This document shows positions 1-7,535 of a stretch of DNA of 21,540 bases, piece by piece (the stretch's first letter is position 1; the number at the start of each line of letters is the position of its first letter). The DNA lies in the IMG/VR virus record IMGVR_UViG_3300042936_000137, positions 1 through 21,540 of that record; one strand, given 5' to 3'. Source of the stretch: a virus. Under the pieces are notes generated by a model. The model saw only the letters and a list, made by a program, of their open reading frames with translations. It made no database searches and was not told where the DNA came from. The position numbers were made by a program, and so were the translations under genes.

Positions 1-743
1 TAGCCCTAAGAACTACGGATAAAATCGTACTTGATTATAATCCTTCCGATTATTACTCTTGGATTTACGATAAGGTCATTCCTAGAGAAGATACCGACTT
101 TACCATCACGACTTATAAGGATAATCCGTTTTTAGATAAAACCATTATTGCCGAGATTGAAAGATTGAAGGATGCCGACCACGAATACTGGAGAGTTTAC
201 GGATTAGGCGAAAGAGCAATTAGTGAAGCTACGATTTATAGCCATTGGAGAAGAAGAAGGAACTTCCCTGAAGGTGGAGATGTGTTTTACGGACTTGACT
301 TTGGTTATAACAACCAGACTGCCCTTGTAAGGTGCAAGAACTTCGATGGTGACATTTATGTCGAGCAACTGATATATGATACTAAGATGTCAACCTCACT
401 CCTAATAGACCGATTAAAGTCTATGGGGCTATCTCGTAGGGATGAGATATTCGCAGATGCTGCCGAACCAAAAACAATAGCCGAGGTAAACAAAGCAGGA
501 TTTAATTTAAAGTCTGCTACTAAAGATGTGTTCGCAGGAATTAATAAGGTTAAATCATTTCCGCTATTTGTAAAATCAGAATCCTTAGATTTGTTAGATG
601 AGATTAAAAACTACAAGTGGAAAACGGATCATGATGGCAACACAATGGATGAGCCTGTTAAGTTTCGTGACCACTTGATGGATGCCATGCGTTATGCGAT
701 ATACTCAAAATATGCGAAAGCAAAGAGAGGATGGGTGGTTTAG
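1..743 (+). CDS. terL: Terminase large subunit, C-terminal part (5' truncated by window edge)
   Basis: This is the nuclease half of the DNA-packaging motor, which cuts concatemeric phage DNA and, with its missing N-terminal ATPase, pumps it into the prohead. The frame is open from base 3 with no stop, so the gene enters from upstream; the TTG at 165 is an internal Leu codon, not a start. Visible features are a DYNPS segment near the 5' edge, TTYKDNPFL, then GLDFGYN (Asp codon at 297-299), FADAAEPK, and RDHLMDAMRYA (Asp codon at 681-683). These fit the RNase H-like nuclease of the PBSX/Terminase_3 type with its metal-binding acidic residues. The portal gene follows, as usual. The ATPase domain and the small terminase are outside the window. 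The family call is firm; the exact subfamily is inferred. Confidence 0.93.
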   Translation, partial: ALRTTDKIVLDYNPSDYYSWIYDKVIPREDTDFTITTYKDNPFLDKTIIAEIERLKDADHEYWRVYGLGERAISEATIYSHWRRRRNFPEGGDVFYGLDFGYNNQTALVRCKNFDGDIYVEQLIYDTKMSTSLLIDRLKSMGLSRRDEIFADAAEPKTIAEVNKAGFNLKSATKDVFAGINKVKSFPLFVKSESLDLLDEIKNYKWKTDHDGNTMDEPVKFRDHLMDAMRYAIYSKYAKAKRGWVV

Positions 744-766
744 ATTGCGAAGCAATGTGGTTTAGA
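735..766 (+). repeat. 10-bp direct repeat flanking a small inverted repeat, upstream of the portal promoter
   Basis: GTGGTTTAGA occurs at 735-744 (across the terL stop codon) and again at 757-766. Between them, ATTGC (744-748) and GCAAT (752-756) form a 5-bp stem with a 3-base loop. The second copy lies just upstream of the TACTTTTG box at 779, where a regulator could act. It could be an operator or simply a chance duplication; no protein in the window is an obvious partner. Confidence 0.4.
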
Positions 767-778
767 CTAAAAATTTGT

Positions 779-786
779 TACTTTTG
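779..786 (+). promoter_or_regulatory. Bacteroidota-type promoter -7 box before the portal gene
   Basis: TACTTTTG matches the TAnnTTTG consensus and is followed by TAAAAAT. The portal GTG start lies 15 bases after the box, giving a very short leader. No convincing TTTG -33 element is seen at the usual spacing. Confidence 0.6.
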
Positions 787-801
787 TAAAAATATCATAT
801 A

Positions 802-2211
802 GTGAAGTTAACGGACATACTAAGTGCGGTTAATCCTTTTAAACAAAAGGCAGCCCCTAGAAAAAATACGAACCTTAATAACCCATTTGGTGATTTTGGT
901 GGTTTAATAGGCGGTAGAACGCTTTACCCAAATTTAGACTATGCCAAGTTCGTACAGGATTACGATAACAATAGCGAAGTCTATTCTATCATCAAGCGTA
1001 TCTCAAAAACAATCTCTACAGTTCCATTCTATGTTTATAAGGTTAAGAGTAAAAAAGACTTGAACACTTATAAATCTATGATGGCTAACGCATCAAGTGG
1101 GGCAGATATTGCTCGTGCGGAGTTAGTAAGGATTAAAGCAGTTGATGAGATTGCCGATAGTCCGCTAAACAAATTATTAGAAAGACCAAATCCATACCAA
1201 TCATTCTCTGAGTTTATTGAGAATATTATTGGCTATAAACTTATTACAGGTAACTCTTACATATGGGCTAATAGATTAGCTAGTGGTAAGGTTGCTGAAC
1301 TTGTTACTCTCCCATCCCAATATGTCGCTATCATTAGCGATGGTACTATCAATGGGGTTGAAGGCTACTCTTTCACATTAGTTGGGTGGGATCAGTTGGA
1401 TGCTAAAGATGTAATCCACTTAAAATACTTCAACCCCTACTTCAACACTAATGGACAACAATTATATGGACTATCGCCTTTACAAGCTGCTTACAGAACT
1501 GTTCAACGCAGTAACGATGCTAAGGATACCTCTGTAGGTATGTTGCAGAATCAAGGGCCTAAGGGTATCTTGTATGCAGATGAATCAAATGATTTCGGCC
1601 CTGAACAAGCTGGTAAGTTAAAAGAAGATTTCTACAATCAGTACGGAACTAAAACGCAAGGAGGCATTATTCAAAATGCTGGTAAGATTTTAATTGCAGG
1701 TGCTAAATTGGGTTGGGTTAATATGGGATTATCTCCTGTTGACCTTCAGTTGTTAGAATCAGAGAAGATTACACTTCGTGAGTTGTGTAATGTGTACGGA
1801 GTCAACTCTGCACTATTTAACGATCCTGATAATAAGACTTACAATAACATGAAAGAGGCTAAAAAGGAAATGCTTACTCAAGTAGTACTTCCTGAATTAG
1901 TTTTAATTCGTGATGCGTTCAATAGATTCTTTGAGAATGAAATTGGACAAGGTTACTATATCGATTTTGATATTACTGTGTTCCCAGAGTTGCAAGAGGA
2001 TATGAAAGAGTTATCTGCTATCCTTTCTCAATCATGGTGGATTACACCTAACGAAAAAAGACAAGCAATGAGATACGATACTGTTCAAGATGATGTCATG
2101 AACTCTATCTTTATTCCTGCTGGGTATCTTCCTATCGATGAGTTAACAATGTTGCAGAATCCAAGAGATGCTCAACAACAAGGAGATTATAATTTGCCTC
2201 CTGTAAAATAA
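802..2211 (+). CDS. Portal protein (HK97/SPP1-like)
   Basis: The portal is the dodecameric ring at one capsid vertex through which DNA enters and leaves and to which the neck attaches. The 469-residue length is normal for the Phage_portal family. The sequence shows family patterns: NNSEVYSIIKRISKTISTVPF near residues 55-75, LLERPNPYQSFSEFIENIIGY, then a GNSYIWANR strand and an LPSQYVAII segment, and near the middle the LSPLQAAYRTVQ helix. The GTG start at 802 is preferred because it follows the promoter box closely and I see no better start before it. It sits 58 bases after terL and 5 bases before the MuF-like gene, as in HK97-type phages. The tail (residues ~445-469) is Gln-rich and probably disordered. 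Confidence 0.93.
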   Translation: MKLTDILSAVNPFKQKAAPRKNTNLNNPFGDFGGLIGGRTLYPNLDYAKFVQDYDNNSEVYSIIKRISKTISTVPFYVYKVKSKKDLNTYKSMMANASSGADIARAELVRIKAVDEIADSPLNKLLERPNPYQSFSEFIENIIGYKLITGNSYIWANRLASGKVAELVTLPSQYVAIISDGTINGVEGYSFTLVGWDQLDAKDVIHLKYFNPYFNTNGQQLYGLSPLQAAYRTVQRSNDAKDTSVGMLQNQGPKGILYADESNDFGPEQAGKLKEDFYNQYGTKTQGGIIQNAGKILIAGAKLGWVNMGLSPVDLQLLESEKITLRELCNVYGVNSALFNDPDNKTYNNMKEAKKEMLTQVVLPELVLIRDAFNRFFENEIGQGYYIDFDITVFPELQEDMKELSAILSQSWWITPNEKRQAMRYDTVQDDVMNSIFIPAGYLPIDELTMLQNPRDAQQQGDYNLPPVK

Positions 2212-2216
2212 TATGG

Positions 2217-3047
2217 ATGTCCAAGATATTACAACCTTCTCAGCAATTCAATTTGCAACAAACCATAGCGAGGAAGTCCATCACGGAGTTTAGGCCACAA
2301 ATAGAAAAGGCCTTACAAAGTGATTTTAACAAAGCTGCGGAGTTGGTAAAAGAGATGGGTGTATTCCAACTAGCTAACTATAACAAGACATTTTTCAACC
2401 AAGATAAGATTAGCAATATTTTACGAACTTTGTACGAAGGTACTGGTGGCTATACTGCTATGAGGTATCAAAAGATATTTGACAAGTATAAGAAAGCTGA
2501 AGATTTTGACCTTGATCCGTTAAACATTATGGATGAGTGGTTAGCGTTTATGTTGTCGTATTGGGTTTCGATTAGTGGCCCAAAAATGTACGGCATACAA
2601 AACACAACTGATAACGAGATAGCCAAGATACTAAATAATGTTATTGCTTATGGAAGGGCTAATAACCTTTCTACAAACGAAACAAACGCAATGGCTATTC
2701 AGCTTCTTAGAGAAGGAAAGATAAATGTTTCAAGGAGTTTATTAATAGCAAGAACGGAATCTCATCAAGCTTTAAGCACAGGTGCGATTGGGGCAACACA
2801 AGGAATTAATATACCTTTGCTAAAACAATGGGTTCACGCTGAATATGTTGGTAGTCCAAGAACTTGGCATCTAGCATTAGACAGGCAAACGAACCCTGAT
2901 GATGGTGGAGTAAGGATACCTGTGAATCAACCATTCATGGTAAACACTCCTAACTACGGTGTAATTGAAATGCAATATGCACATGATGCAAGTGGTGGAG
3001 CAGCGAATAACTGCAACTGCCGATGCTGCACGGTGTATGTCGCTTAA
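2217..3047 (+). CDS. Minor head protein, phage Mu gpF / SPP1 gp7 family
   Basis: This is a head-morphogenesis protein of the Mu F-like family. Such proteins bind the portal or are packaged in the capsid; in some phages they are ejected with the DNA. The diagnostic part is C-terminal: RTESHQALSTGAIGATQG, WVHAEYVGSPRTWHLALDRQ, and the closing NNCNCRCC cluster, matching the usual R-T-E/H...D-R...N-C-R-C pattern. The N-terminal half is helical and variable. The ATG at 2217 is used; an ATG at 2213 is in another frame that ends early. The gene starts 5 bases after the portal stop, so it is probably co-translated. Its 276-residue length suggests the basic version without a fused toxin or enzyme domain. 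Confidence 0.88.
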   Translation: MSKILQPSQQFNLQQTIARKSITEFRPQIEKALQSDFNKAAELVKEMGVFQLANYNKTFFNQDKISNILRTLYEGTGGYTAMRYQKIFDKYKKAEDFDLDPLNIMDEWLAFMLSYWVSISGPKMYGIQNTTDNEIAKILNNVIAYGRANNLSTNETNAMAIQLLREGKINVSRSLLIARTESHQALSTGAIGATQGINIPLLKQWVHAEYVGSPRTWHLALDRQTNPDDGGVRIPVNQPFMVNTPNYGVIEMQYAHDASGGAANNCNCRCCTVYVA

Positions 3048-3057
3048 ACAAATAAAT

Positions 3058-3789
3058 ATGAGTAATTTTTATAACAAGAAGTCGATTGAAGGTTCTCCAA
3101 TAGACATGGAGGATGGAAGTAGAGTTATTACTATGTACTACTCTGCTTTTGGTAATGTAGATTCCGATGGTGATATAATCACACCAGGAGCATTTACTAA
3201 AACACTAAAAGAAAATGGCCCACAAGCCAAAAATAGAATTTGGCATCTAATGAACCACTCTACAGACAAGCCTATTGCTAAGCCATATGAAATGATGGAA
3301 GATGCTTATGGTTTAAAGGCAAGTGTTAAGATACCTAATACGACTTTAGGTAATGACTTGTATGAGTTATATAAAGATGGTCATATCACAGAACATAGTA
3401 TCGGATTTCAGACTATTAAGTCACAACAGAAATCAGGGTACAATGAAATCAATGAAATAAAATTGTTTGAGGGAAGTTCAGTATTGTGGGGTGCAAACGC
3501 AAATACACCAACAGTAGGAGTTAAAAGTCAGATTAAGTCAACTCTAGTTGATGAGATGGGTAAAACCATTAAGTCATTGAGAAATGGACACTTTACTGAT
3601 GAAACTTTTGAGTTGTTAGAACTTAAACTCAAGCAATTACAACAATATCTATCTGAGATGGAAGATGAACCTTCAATCACTCCTGAGCCAACCGCTGAAG
3701 AAGCATTGCCAACTGAGGAAGCTGATCCGATGATTTCCGTTGAACTAGAGGTAAACAAATATTTACAATCATTTAAAATTTTCAACTAA
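3058..3789 (+). CDS. Prohead serine protease, HK97 family
   Basis: This protease cleaves the scaffold-like N-terminal region of the capsid protein during prohead maturation. The 243-residue product shows YYSAFGNVDSDGDIITPGAF near residues 27-46, WHLMNHS with His63/His67, EHSIGF with the likely nucleophile Ser114, and a Glu at about 133-138 before GSSVLWGANANTPTVG. This is the U35 (Caudovirus prohead protease) arrangement. The frame is open upstream to an ATG at 2965 inside the MuF gene, but the ATG at 3058 is chosen because it lies 10 bases after that gene's stop behind an A-rich leader and begins at a family-like N terminus. The C-terminal tail is acidic and Pro-rich. The stop overlaps the capsid start in TAATG. 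Confidence 0.93.
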   Translation: MSNFYNKKSIEGSPIDMEDGSRVITMYYSAFGNVDSDGDIITPGAFTKTLKENGPQAKNRIWHLMNHSTDKPIAKPYEMMEDAYGLKASVKIPNTTLGNDLYELYKDGHITEHSIGFQTIKSQQKSGYNEINEIKLFEGSSVLWGANANTPTVGVKSQIKSTLVDEMGKTIKSLRNGHFTDETFELLELKLKQLQQYLSEMEDEPSITPEPTAEEALPTEEADPMISVELEVNKYLQSFKIFN

Positions 3790-4955
3790 TGGTAGAAGAA
3801 ATTAAAAGTGCTTTCGAAGGCATTAAATCCGAAGTAAACGGAGCAATCGAAAGTGCAAAGGCTGATAATGCTAGTGCATTAGAAAGCGTAAAGGCTGAAT
3901 TAGAAGCTACAAAAGCTTCAATTACAGTTGTTAAGGATGAAATAGAAAAATTGGAAGCAAAACAAAATCGTGTTAAAATGAATCAAACAGAAGTAAAAGG
4001 GTTTAATGCTACCCTTGCAGAAGCTATCGAACAAAATGGTGATAGCTTAGCGAAATTAGCTCGTGGTGAACAAAAGCGTTCAAGCTTTATCTTGGATACA
4101 AAGGCAGTTGGTAATATGACAGAAGCGGTTAACCTTACAGGTGACATCACTCGTCAATATGCTAATCAAGTATATGCTTTACCTAGTCGTAAAGTGCATA
4201 TGAGAAGCTTATTACCAATCGGTAGTTTATCTCAAGGTTTATTTACTTTCCCTTACGAAAGTGGTGGAGAAGGTGCACCTGCAACTCAAACTCAAGGTTC
4301 TGCTAAAGCTCAAGTTGATTTTGATATTACAATGAAAGATGCAGCAGCTCAGTACATCGCTGGTTATGTTCGTATCTCTCGCCAAATGTTAGATGATATA
4401 CCTGCTATGACTTCTTTCTTACAATCTCGTTTGTTAGAAAAGTATTTAGTTGCTGAAGATGCTCAAATCTTAAGTGGTGATGGTACTGCTCCTAACTTAC
4501 AAGGTATCCTTCCTGTAGCTACTGCTGCAACTGGTGCTGCTACTGTAGATGTTGAGCAATTAGTTCAAGCTATTGCTCAGTTAGAAACTTCTAACTATTC
4601 TGCAACAGGTATTTTAGTTAACCCAACTGATTGGGCTGCTATCATGAATACTAAGAATACTAACTCTGCTTACACTTTACCTGCTTCTACAGTTGTTACA
4701 ACTGATGGTAGTGTATCTATCGCTGGTATCCCTCTTTACAAATCAACTGCAATCGCAGTAGATAAGTTTGTAGTAGGTGACTGGTCTATGGGTGCTCAAA
4801 TCATGCAAAATCAAGGTATCTCAGTTCAATTCTCTGAATTTGATTCTGATAACTTTACAAAGAACATGATTACTGTAAGAGTTGAAGCTCGTATCGCTTT
4901 ACCTATCTATTACGCAGGTGCGTTTATATACGGCGATTTTGGAAATGTTGCTTAA
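3789..4955 (+). CDS. Major capsid protein, HK97 fold
   Basis: This 388-residue protein builds the icosahedral shell. Residues 1-65 are rich in Ala, Glu and Lys with heptad-like spacing, as expected for the delta (scaffolding) domain that the protease removes. The mature body probably begins near residues 100-110, after KRSSFILDTK; this site is inferred. The rest fits Phage_capsid (PF05065): LPSRKVHMRSLLPIGSL, an E-loop region with TFPYESGGEGAPATQTQG, a long helix RQMLDDIPAMTSFLQSRLLEKYL, ILSGDGTAPNLQGIL, and a C-terminal VRVEARIALPIYYAGAF. Codons look more uniform than in neighbours (many GCT, ACT, TTA), in keeping with high expression. The start overlaps the protease stop (TAATG). Confidence 0.96.
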   Translation: MVEEIKSAFEGIKSEVNGAIESAKADNASALESVKAELEATKASITVVKDEIEKLEAKQNRVKMNQTEVKGFNATLAEAIEQNGDSLAKLARGEQKRSSFILDTKAVGNMTEAVNLTGDITRQYANQVYALPSRKVHMRSLLPIGSLSQGLFTFPYESGGEGAPATQTQGSAKAQVDFDITMKDAAAQYIAGYVRISRQMLDDIPAMTSFLQSRLLEKYLVAEDAQILSGDGTAPNLQGILPVATAATGAATVDVEQLVQAIAQLETSNYSATGILVNPTDWAAIMNTKNTNSAYTLPASTVVTTDGSVSIAGIPLYKSTAIAVDKFVVGDWSMGAQIMQNQGISVQFSEFDSDNFTKNMITVRVEARIALPIYYAGAFIYGDFGNVA

Positions 4956-4958
4956 GAC

Positions 4959-4990
4959 TTTGGCAATGTGATATAGTTTTTATATCTTTG
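4959..4990 (+). promoter_or_regulatory. Bipartite Bacteroidota promoter (TTTG-N20-TATCTTTG) before the homing endonuclease
   Basis: TTTG at 4959-4962 and TATCTTTG at 4983-4990 are separated by 20 bases, the spacing expected for -33 and -7 boxes. This is the best two-box match in the window together with the one at 17919-17949. Transcription would begin inside the left arm of the hairpin at 4993-5016. Confidence 0.6.
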
Positions 4991-4992
4991 AA

Positions 4993-5023
4993 GGGAGTAG
5001 TTTAGAAACTGCTCCCTTTTTTT
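4993..5023 (+). terminator. Rho-independent terminator between capsid gene and homing endonuclease
   Basis: GGGAGTAGTTT (4993-5003) pairs with AAACTGCTCCC (5006-5016), an 11-bp stem with one G-U pair (with a realistic 4-base loop, 10 bp), followed by seven T residues ending directly at the next ATG. It should stop capsid transcripts. A transcript starting from the promoter at 4959-4990 would lack part of the left arm and could escape it; that is inference. Confidence 0.8.
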
Positions 5024-5734
5024 ATGATAGGAATTTATAAAATTACAAGCCCAAGTGGCAAAATTTACATTGGTCAAACCACCAATTTTATTAAGAGAAA
5101 GAATTATTACAAGAATGGTGCAAAGCCATATCAAGTAAGGATTTACAATTCATTAGAAAAGTATGGGTATGATGCACATACTATTGAATTTATTGAAGAG
5201 TGTTTAGTAGAAAACCTTAACGAAAGAGAAAGGCATTGGCAAGAATTTTATAATGTTATTGGAGAGAATGGCCTTAACTGTAGGCTAACCGCTACCAATG
5301 ATAAAAGCGGTTTTTTAAGTGAGTCATCTAAACACAAATTAAGTATAGCTAAAAAGAAAGTAGTTATAGATGGCGAATGGAGAGAAAAGTTTGCCTATGA
5401 TTGGAGTGGCAAAAATCATTCAGAACAAACCAAGCGTAAAATGTCTGAATCTGCTAAAGGCAAAAAGAAAACATCTGAACATATATCTAAATTACCTCAA
5501 AATCAAAAAGGCTATAAGCCTAAGCCAAGAAGCGAGGAATTTAGATTAAATCAAAAGCTATTTAATGGCAAATCAAGGGCCGTATCTCAATATGATAAAA
5601 ATGATATTTTAATAAATCAATTTATAAGTGTAGCAGAAGCAAAAAGACAAACAGGTATCAAAACTATAAATTCTGTCGTATTAGGTAAAACAAATACCGC
5701 AGGAGGCTTCAAATGGAAGTACACTAAATTTTAG
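5024..5734 (+). CDS. GIY-YIG homing endonuclease with NUMOD3 and IENR1-type DNA-binding modules
   Basis: This is a selfish nuclease that cuts relatives lacking it and spreads by repair. Residues 3-17 carry the GIY...YIG signature, followed by Arg25, the RIYNSLEKYG helix (39-48) and Glu69 in NERERHW, so the catalytic set looks intact. After it come NUMOD3-like helices (about 98-111 and 128-146, with GKNHSEQTKRKMSESAKGKK) and a C-terminal IENR1/NUMOD1 helix-turn-helix (186-233: SQYDKND, SVAEAKRQTGI, GGFKWKY). The capsid gene before it and the connector after it are both complete, so it is free-standing and not inside an intron. The ATG directly follows the T-run of the terminator. A second terminator-like hairpin lies inside the gene at 5287-5316. 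It plays no part in building the virion. Confidence 0.93.
   Translation: MIGIYKITSPSGKIYIGQTTNFIKRKNYYKNGAKPYQVRIYNSLEKYGYDAHTIEFIEECLVENLNERERHWQEFYNVIGENGLNCRLTATNDKSGFLSESSKHKLSIAKKKVVIDGEWREKFAYDWSGKNHSEQTKRKMSESAKGKKKTSEHISKLPQNQKGYKPKPRSEEFRLNQKLFNGKSRAVSQYDKNDILINQFISVAEAKRQTGIKTINSVVLGKTNTAGGFKWKYTKF
5287..5316 (+). terminator. Possible intragenic terminator/attenuator in the homing endonuclease gene
   Basis: AACCGCT (5287-5293) and AGCGGTT (5306-5312) form a perfect 7-bp stem with a 12-base loop, and the T-run extends to 5316. It lies between the nuclease domain and the DNA-binding modules. The stem is short and could be chance; if active it would reduce full-length message. Confidence 0.3.
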
Positions 5735-5735
5735 T

Positions 5736-5743
5736 TATTTTTG
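5736..5743 (+). promoter_or_regulatory. Promoter -7 box before the neck gene block
   Basis: TATTTTTG fits TAnnTTTG and is followed by TAAAAAT, as at 779 and 18373. The connector ATG lies 14 bases after the box. It would restart transcription downstream of the capsid terminator and the endonuclease. No clear -33 box is seen. Confidence 0.6.
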
Positions 5744-5757
5744 TAAAAATTAGCATA

Positions 5758-6303
5758 ATGCAGATACTAAGAGATGTAACGACTACAGTAGCCCCTTCGG
5801 CAACAATCGTTACCTTACAGACCGCAAAGGATTATTTAAGAGTAGATTATAGCGAAGATGATACTTTGATTACTAACCTTATAGAAACCGCTAGGATCAG
5901 ATTAGAGCAGTACGCTTCAGTTGCTATGACTGCTAGAACCCTAAAGGTGGTAGCTTATGTAGATGAGTTTATAGAGCTTCCTTATGCTCCTATAAACAGT
6001 ATTACATTGGTAGAGTATTGGGATGGTGCTGCATGGGTAGCAATGGTGCTTGGGGATTATAGAGTTATAGGTGATACCTACAAAAAGGTTTACTTTAATT
6101 CACCTCTTATGAGTGACTTTAGATTTACTTATACTTGTGGATATGCCACTACTCCAGAGTCTATGAAAACGGCTTTGTTGAAGATGGTAGGTGATTTATA
6201 TGAGTACAGAGAATCAAGTGTTGAAAGCACTAAGCCTTCAGCTAACTTAACAACGGCTTACGAACTAATGAAACCTTACAAAAGGGTAAGTATTATCTTC
6301 TAA
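5758..6303 (+). CDS. Head-tail connector, gp6/phiE125 gp8-like
   Basis: This adaptor ring sits beneath the portal. The 181-residue protein begins with the family pattern LQTAKDYLRVDYSEDDTLITNLIETARIRLEQY (about residues 21-54), then IELPYAPINSI, a W-containing strand, YRVIGDTYKKVYF, and FTYTCGYATTPESMKTALLKMVGDLYEYRES (about 123-153). This is the phage_gp6/phiE125 gp8 connector pattern, in which an N-terminal helical bundle is followed by beta strands and a C-terminal helix. It starts the neck block behind its own promoter; its stop overlaps the next start (TAATG). Confidence 0.87.
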   Translation: MQILRDVTTTVAPSATIVTLQTAKDYLRVDYSEDDTLITNLIETARIRLEQYASVAMTARTLKVVAYVDEFIELPYAPINSITLVEYWDGAAWVAMVLGDYRVIGDTYKKVYFNSPLMSDFRFTYTCGYATTPESMKTALLKMVGDLYEYRESSVESTKPSANLTTAYELMKPYKRVSIIF

Positions 6304-6623
6304 TGATAGGACAATTAAAAAATAGGATTACATTTAATACTAAAACAAGCGTTTCTGATAGTGCAGGAGGGTTTGTGAATACTTTAGTACCATACTACAC
6401 TTGCTGGGCTGAATTGGTCACTAATACCAATTCTAGGACTAATATAGCAGGCAAGGATAGTATTAATGATGGAGCTACATTTAGGATCAGATATACAACA
6501 GGCAAGACATTTACTAATGCTCTTGTAATAACTTGGAAGTCAAGGACTTATATGATTAACTCTATTATTAACGAAGCTGACTTGAATCAATATTATTTAA
6601 TAGGTTGTGCAACACTTAAGTAA
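6303..6623 (+). CDS. Head closure / head-tail adaptor protein (SPP1 gp16-like)
   Basis: The 106-residue protein matches the Phage_H_T_join family, which closes the connector after packaging and provides the tail docking surface. Typical features are the N-terminal LKNRITFNTKTSVSDSAGGFVNT, then YYTCWAELVTNTNSRT, FRIRYTTGKTFTNALVITWKSRTYMINSIIN, and a C-terminal strand. It is coupled at both ends by TAATG to the gp6-like and gp10-like genes, in the order expected for HK97-type phages. Confidence 0.87.
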   Translation: MIGQLKNRITFNTKTSVSDSAGGFVNTLVPYYTCWAELVTNTNSRTNIAGKDSINDGATFRIRYTTGKTFTNALVITWKSRTYMINSIINEADLNQYYLIGCATLK

Positions 6624-7063
6624 TGAATGCATTTAGCGTAAAGGTAAAAGGGCTTGACTTTTTAGAAAAAAGGATTAAAGATGCTCACATTAAAATAACA
6701 GAGCAATATACAAAAATCATTAATGATTCTGTTATAGAAATATCTAAATTAGCTGAAAGTAAAGTACCAATAGGGAAAACAAGTAGGCTACAAGGATCTA
6801 TTGGATATAGTTTATATAATGTTGCAACTGGTGCATCTGTATATGCTTCAATTCATTACGCTCCTTATGTTGAATTTGGTACAGGGCAAAAATTTGGTAT
6901 CCCATCATATCCAAATGTAAACAAAGGTAAATTAGATGCTTATGCTTTTACATTTAAAAGAAAAAAGCAGGTCATAGGAAGGCCTTATAAGCCGTTTATG
7001 TTTAATTCTTATAGTGAGGTTTATACAAAAATGCTTAGTAAATTAAGAAAAATAAAAATATAA
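6623..7063 (+). CDS. HK97 gp10-like neck/tail completion protein
   Basis: The 146-residue protein has the typical gp10 layout: an N-terminal helix with LDFLEKRIKDAHIKI, a long helix ending AESKVPIGKTSRLQGSIGYS, the conserved YAPYVEFGTGQKFG segment (about residues 88-101) and a C-terminal KPFMFNSYSEVYTKM helix. Members of this family bridge the head-closure ring and the tail terminator. TAATG couples it to the gene before. A promoter box lies between its stop and the next gene. Confidence 0.88.
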   Translation: MNAFSVKVKGLDFLEKRIKDAHIKITEQYTKIINDSVIEISKLAESKVPIGKTSRLQGSIGYSLYNVATGASVYASIHYAPYVEFGTGQKFGIPSYPNVNKGKLDAYAFTFKRKKQVIGRPYKPFMFNSYSEVYTKMLSKLRKIKI

Positions 7064-7074
7064 ATATATTTCAT

Positions 7075-7082
7075 TAAATTTG
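7075..7082 (+). promoter_or_regulatory. Promoter -7 box before the tail terminator gene
   Basis: TAAATTTG fits TAnnTTTG in a 26-base gap. The ATG at 7090 is only 7 bases after the box, so the message would be nearly leaderless. No -33 box is visible. The local A+T richness makes a chance match possible. Confidence 0.45.
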
Positions 7083-7089
7083 TACCAAA

Positions 7090-7518
7090 ATGAAGGACTG
7101 CGGATATACATTAAGGAAAGCTTATTTCGATAAGTTTATCTCGGCCTCCTACTCATTAGCTGCTTATGATACCATAGCACCTGACACAGTAGAACCGCCT
7201 TATTTGATTATCAGTAGTCAGACACAAGTGGACAATAGTAATAAACAAAGCTTTGCTTATAATGTTACTATCCAATTTGACATAGTTTATAGGACTTTTA
7301 AAGCAGGGGAAGTAGGGCAGAAAACTGTTGATACTTATGCAAATGAGTTATTAGAAATAGTAGGTGTTAGACCACCAAGCTACCCTAGTACTGCACCTGA
7401 CTTTAAAATAGTGACTTCTAAGATTAGTAGTAATATTGCTACCTTTGACTATGTGGATGAGGCTTATGTGTTTAGAAGGGTAATAACAATGGATCATTTC
7501 GTGAATCAATTAACATAA
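7090..7518 (+). CDS. Probable tail terminator / tail completion protein
   Basis: The position, after the gp10-like gene and directly before the tail tube gene, is that of the tail terminator, which caps the growing tail and joins it to the head. The 142-residue product has the mixed pattern of such proteins: an N-terminal helix (LRKAYFDKFI), PPYLIISSQTQ, a strand YNVTIQFDIVYRTF, a helix KTVDTYANELLEIV, then a C-terminal strand YVFRRVITMDHFV. This resembles gpU/gp17-type folds, but I see no single diagnostic motif, so the call rests mainly on order and predicted fold. Confidence 0.65.
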   Translation: MKDCGYTLRKAYFDKFISASYSLAAYDTIAPDTVEPPYLIISSQTQVDNSNKQSFAYNVTIQFDIVYRTFKAGEVGQKTVDTYANELLEIVGVRPPSYPSTAPDFKIVTSKISSNIATFDYVDEAYVFRRVITMDHFVNQLT

Positions 7519-7535
7519 AAGAAAAATAAAATAAA

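Noticed and set aside
165-167. TTG at 165 as the terminase start
   Set aside because: The frame is open to the window edge and has terminase-like residues before it, so the gene is truncated at the edge.
2965-3057. Longer protease start at 2965 inside the MuF-like gene
   Set aside because: The additional N-terminal residues lie entirely in MuF coding sequence; the ATG at 3058 has the normal short gap and family-like start.
4956-5757. Group I intron carrying the GIY-YIG gene
   Set aside because: Capsid and connector genes are both complete and not split, and I see no intron core between them, so the gene is free-standing.
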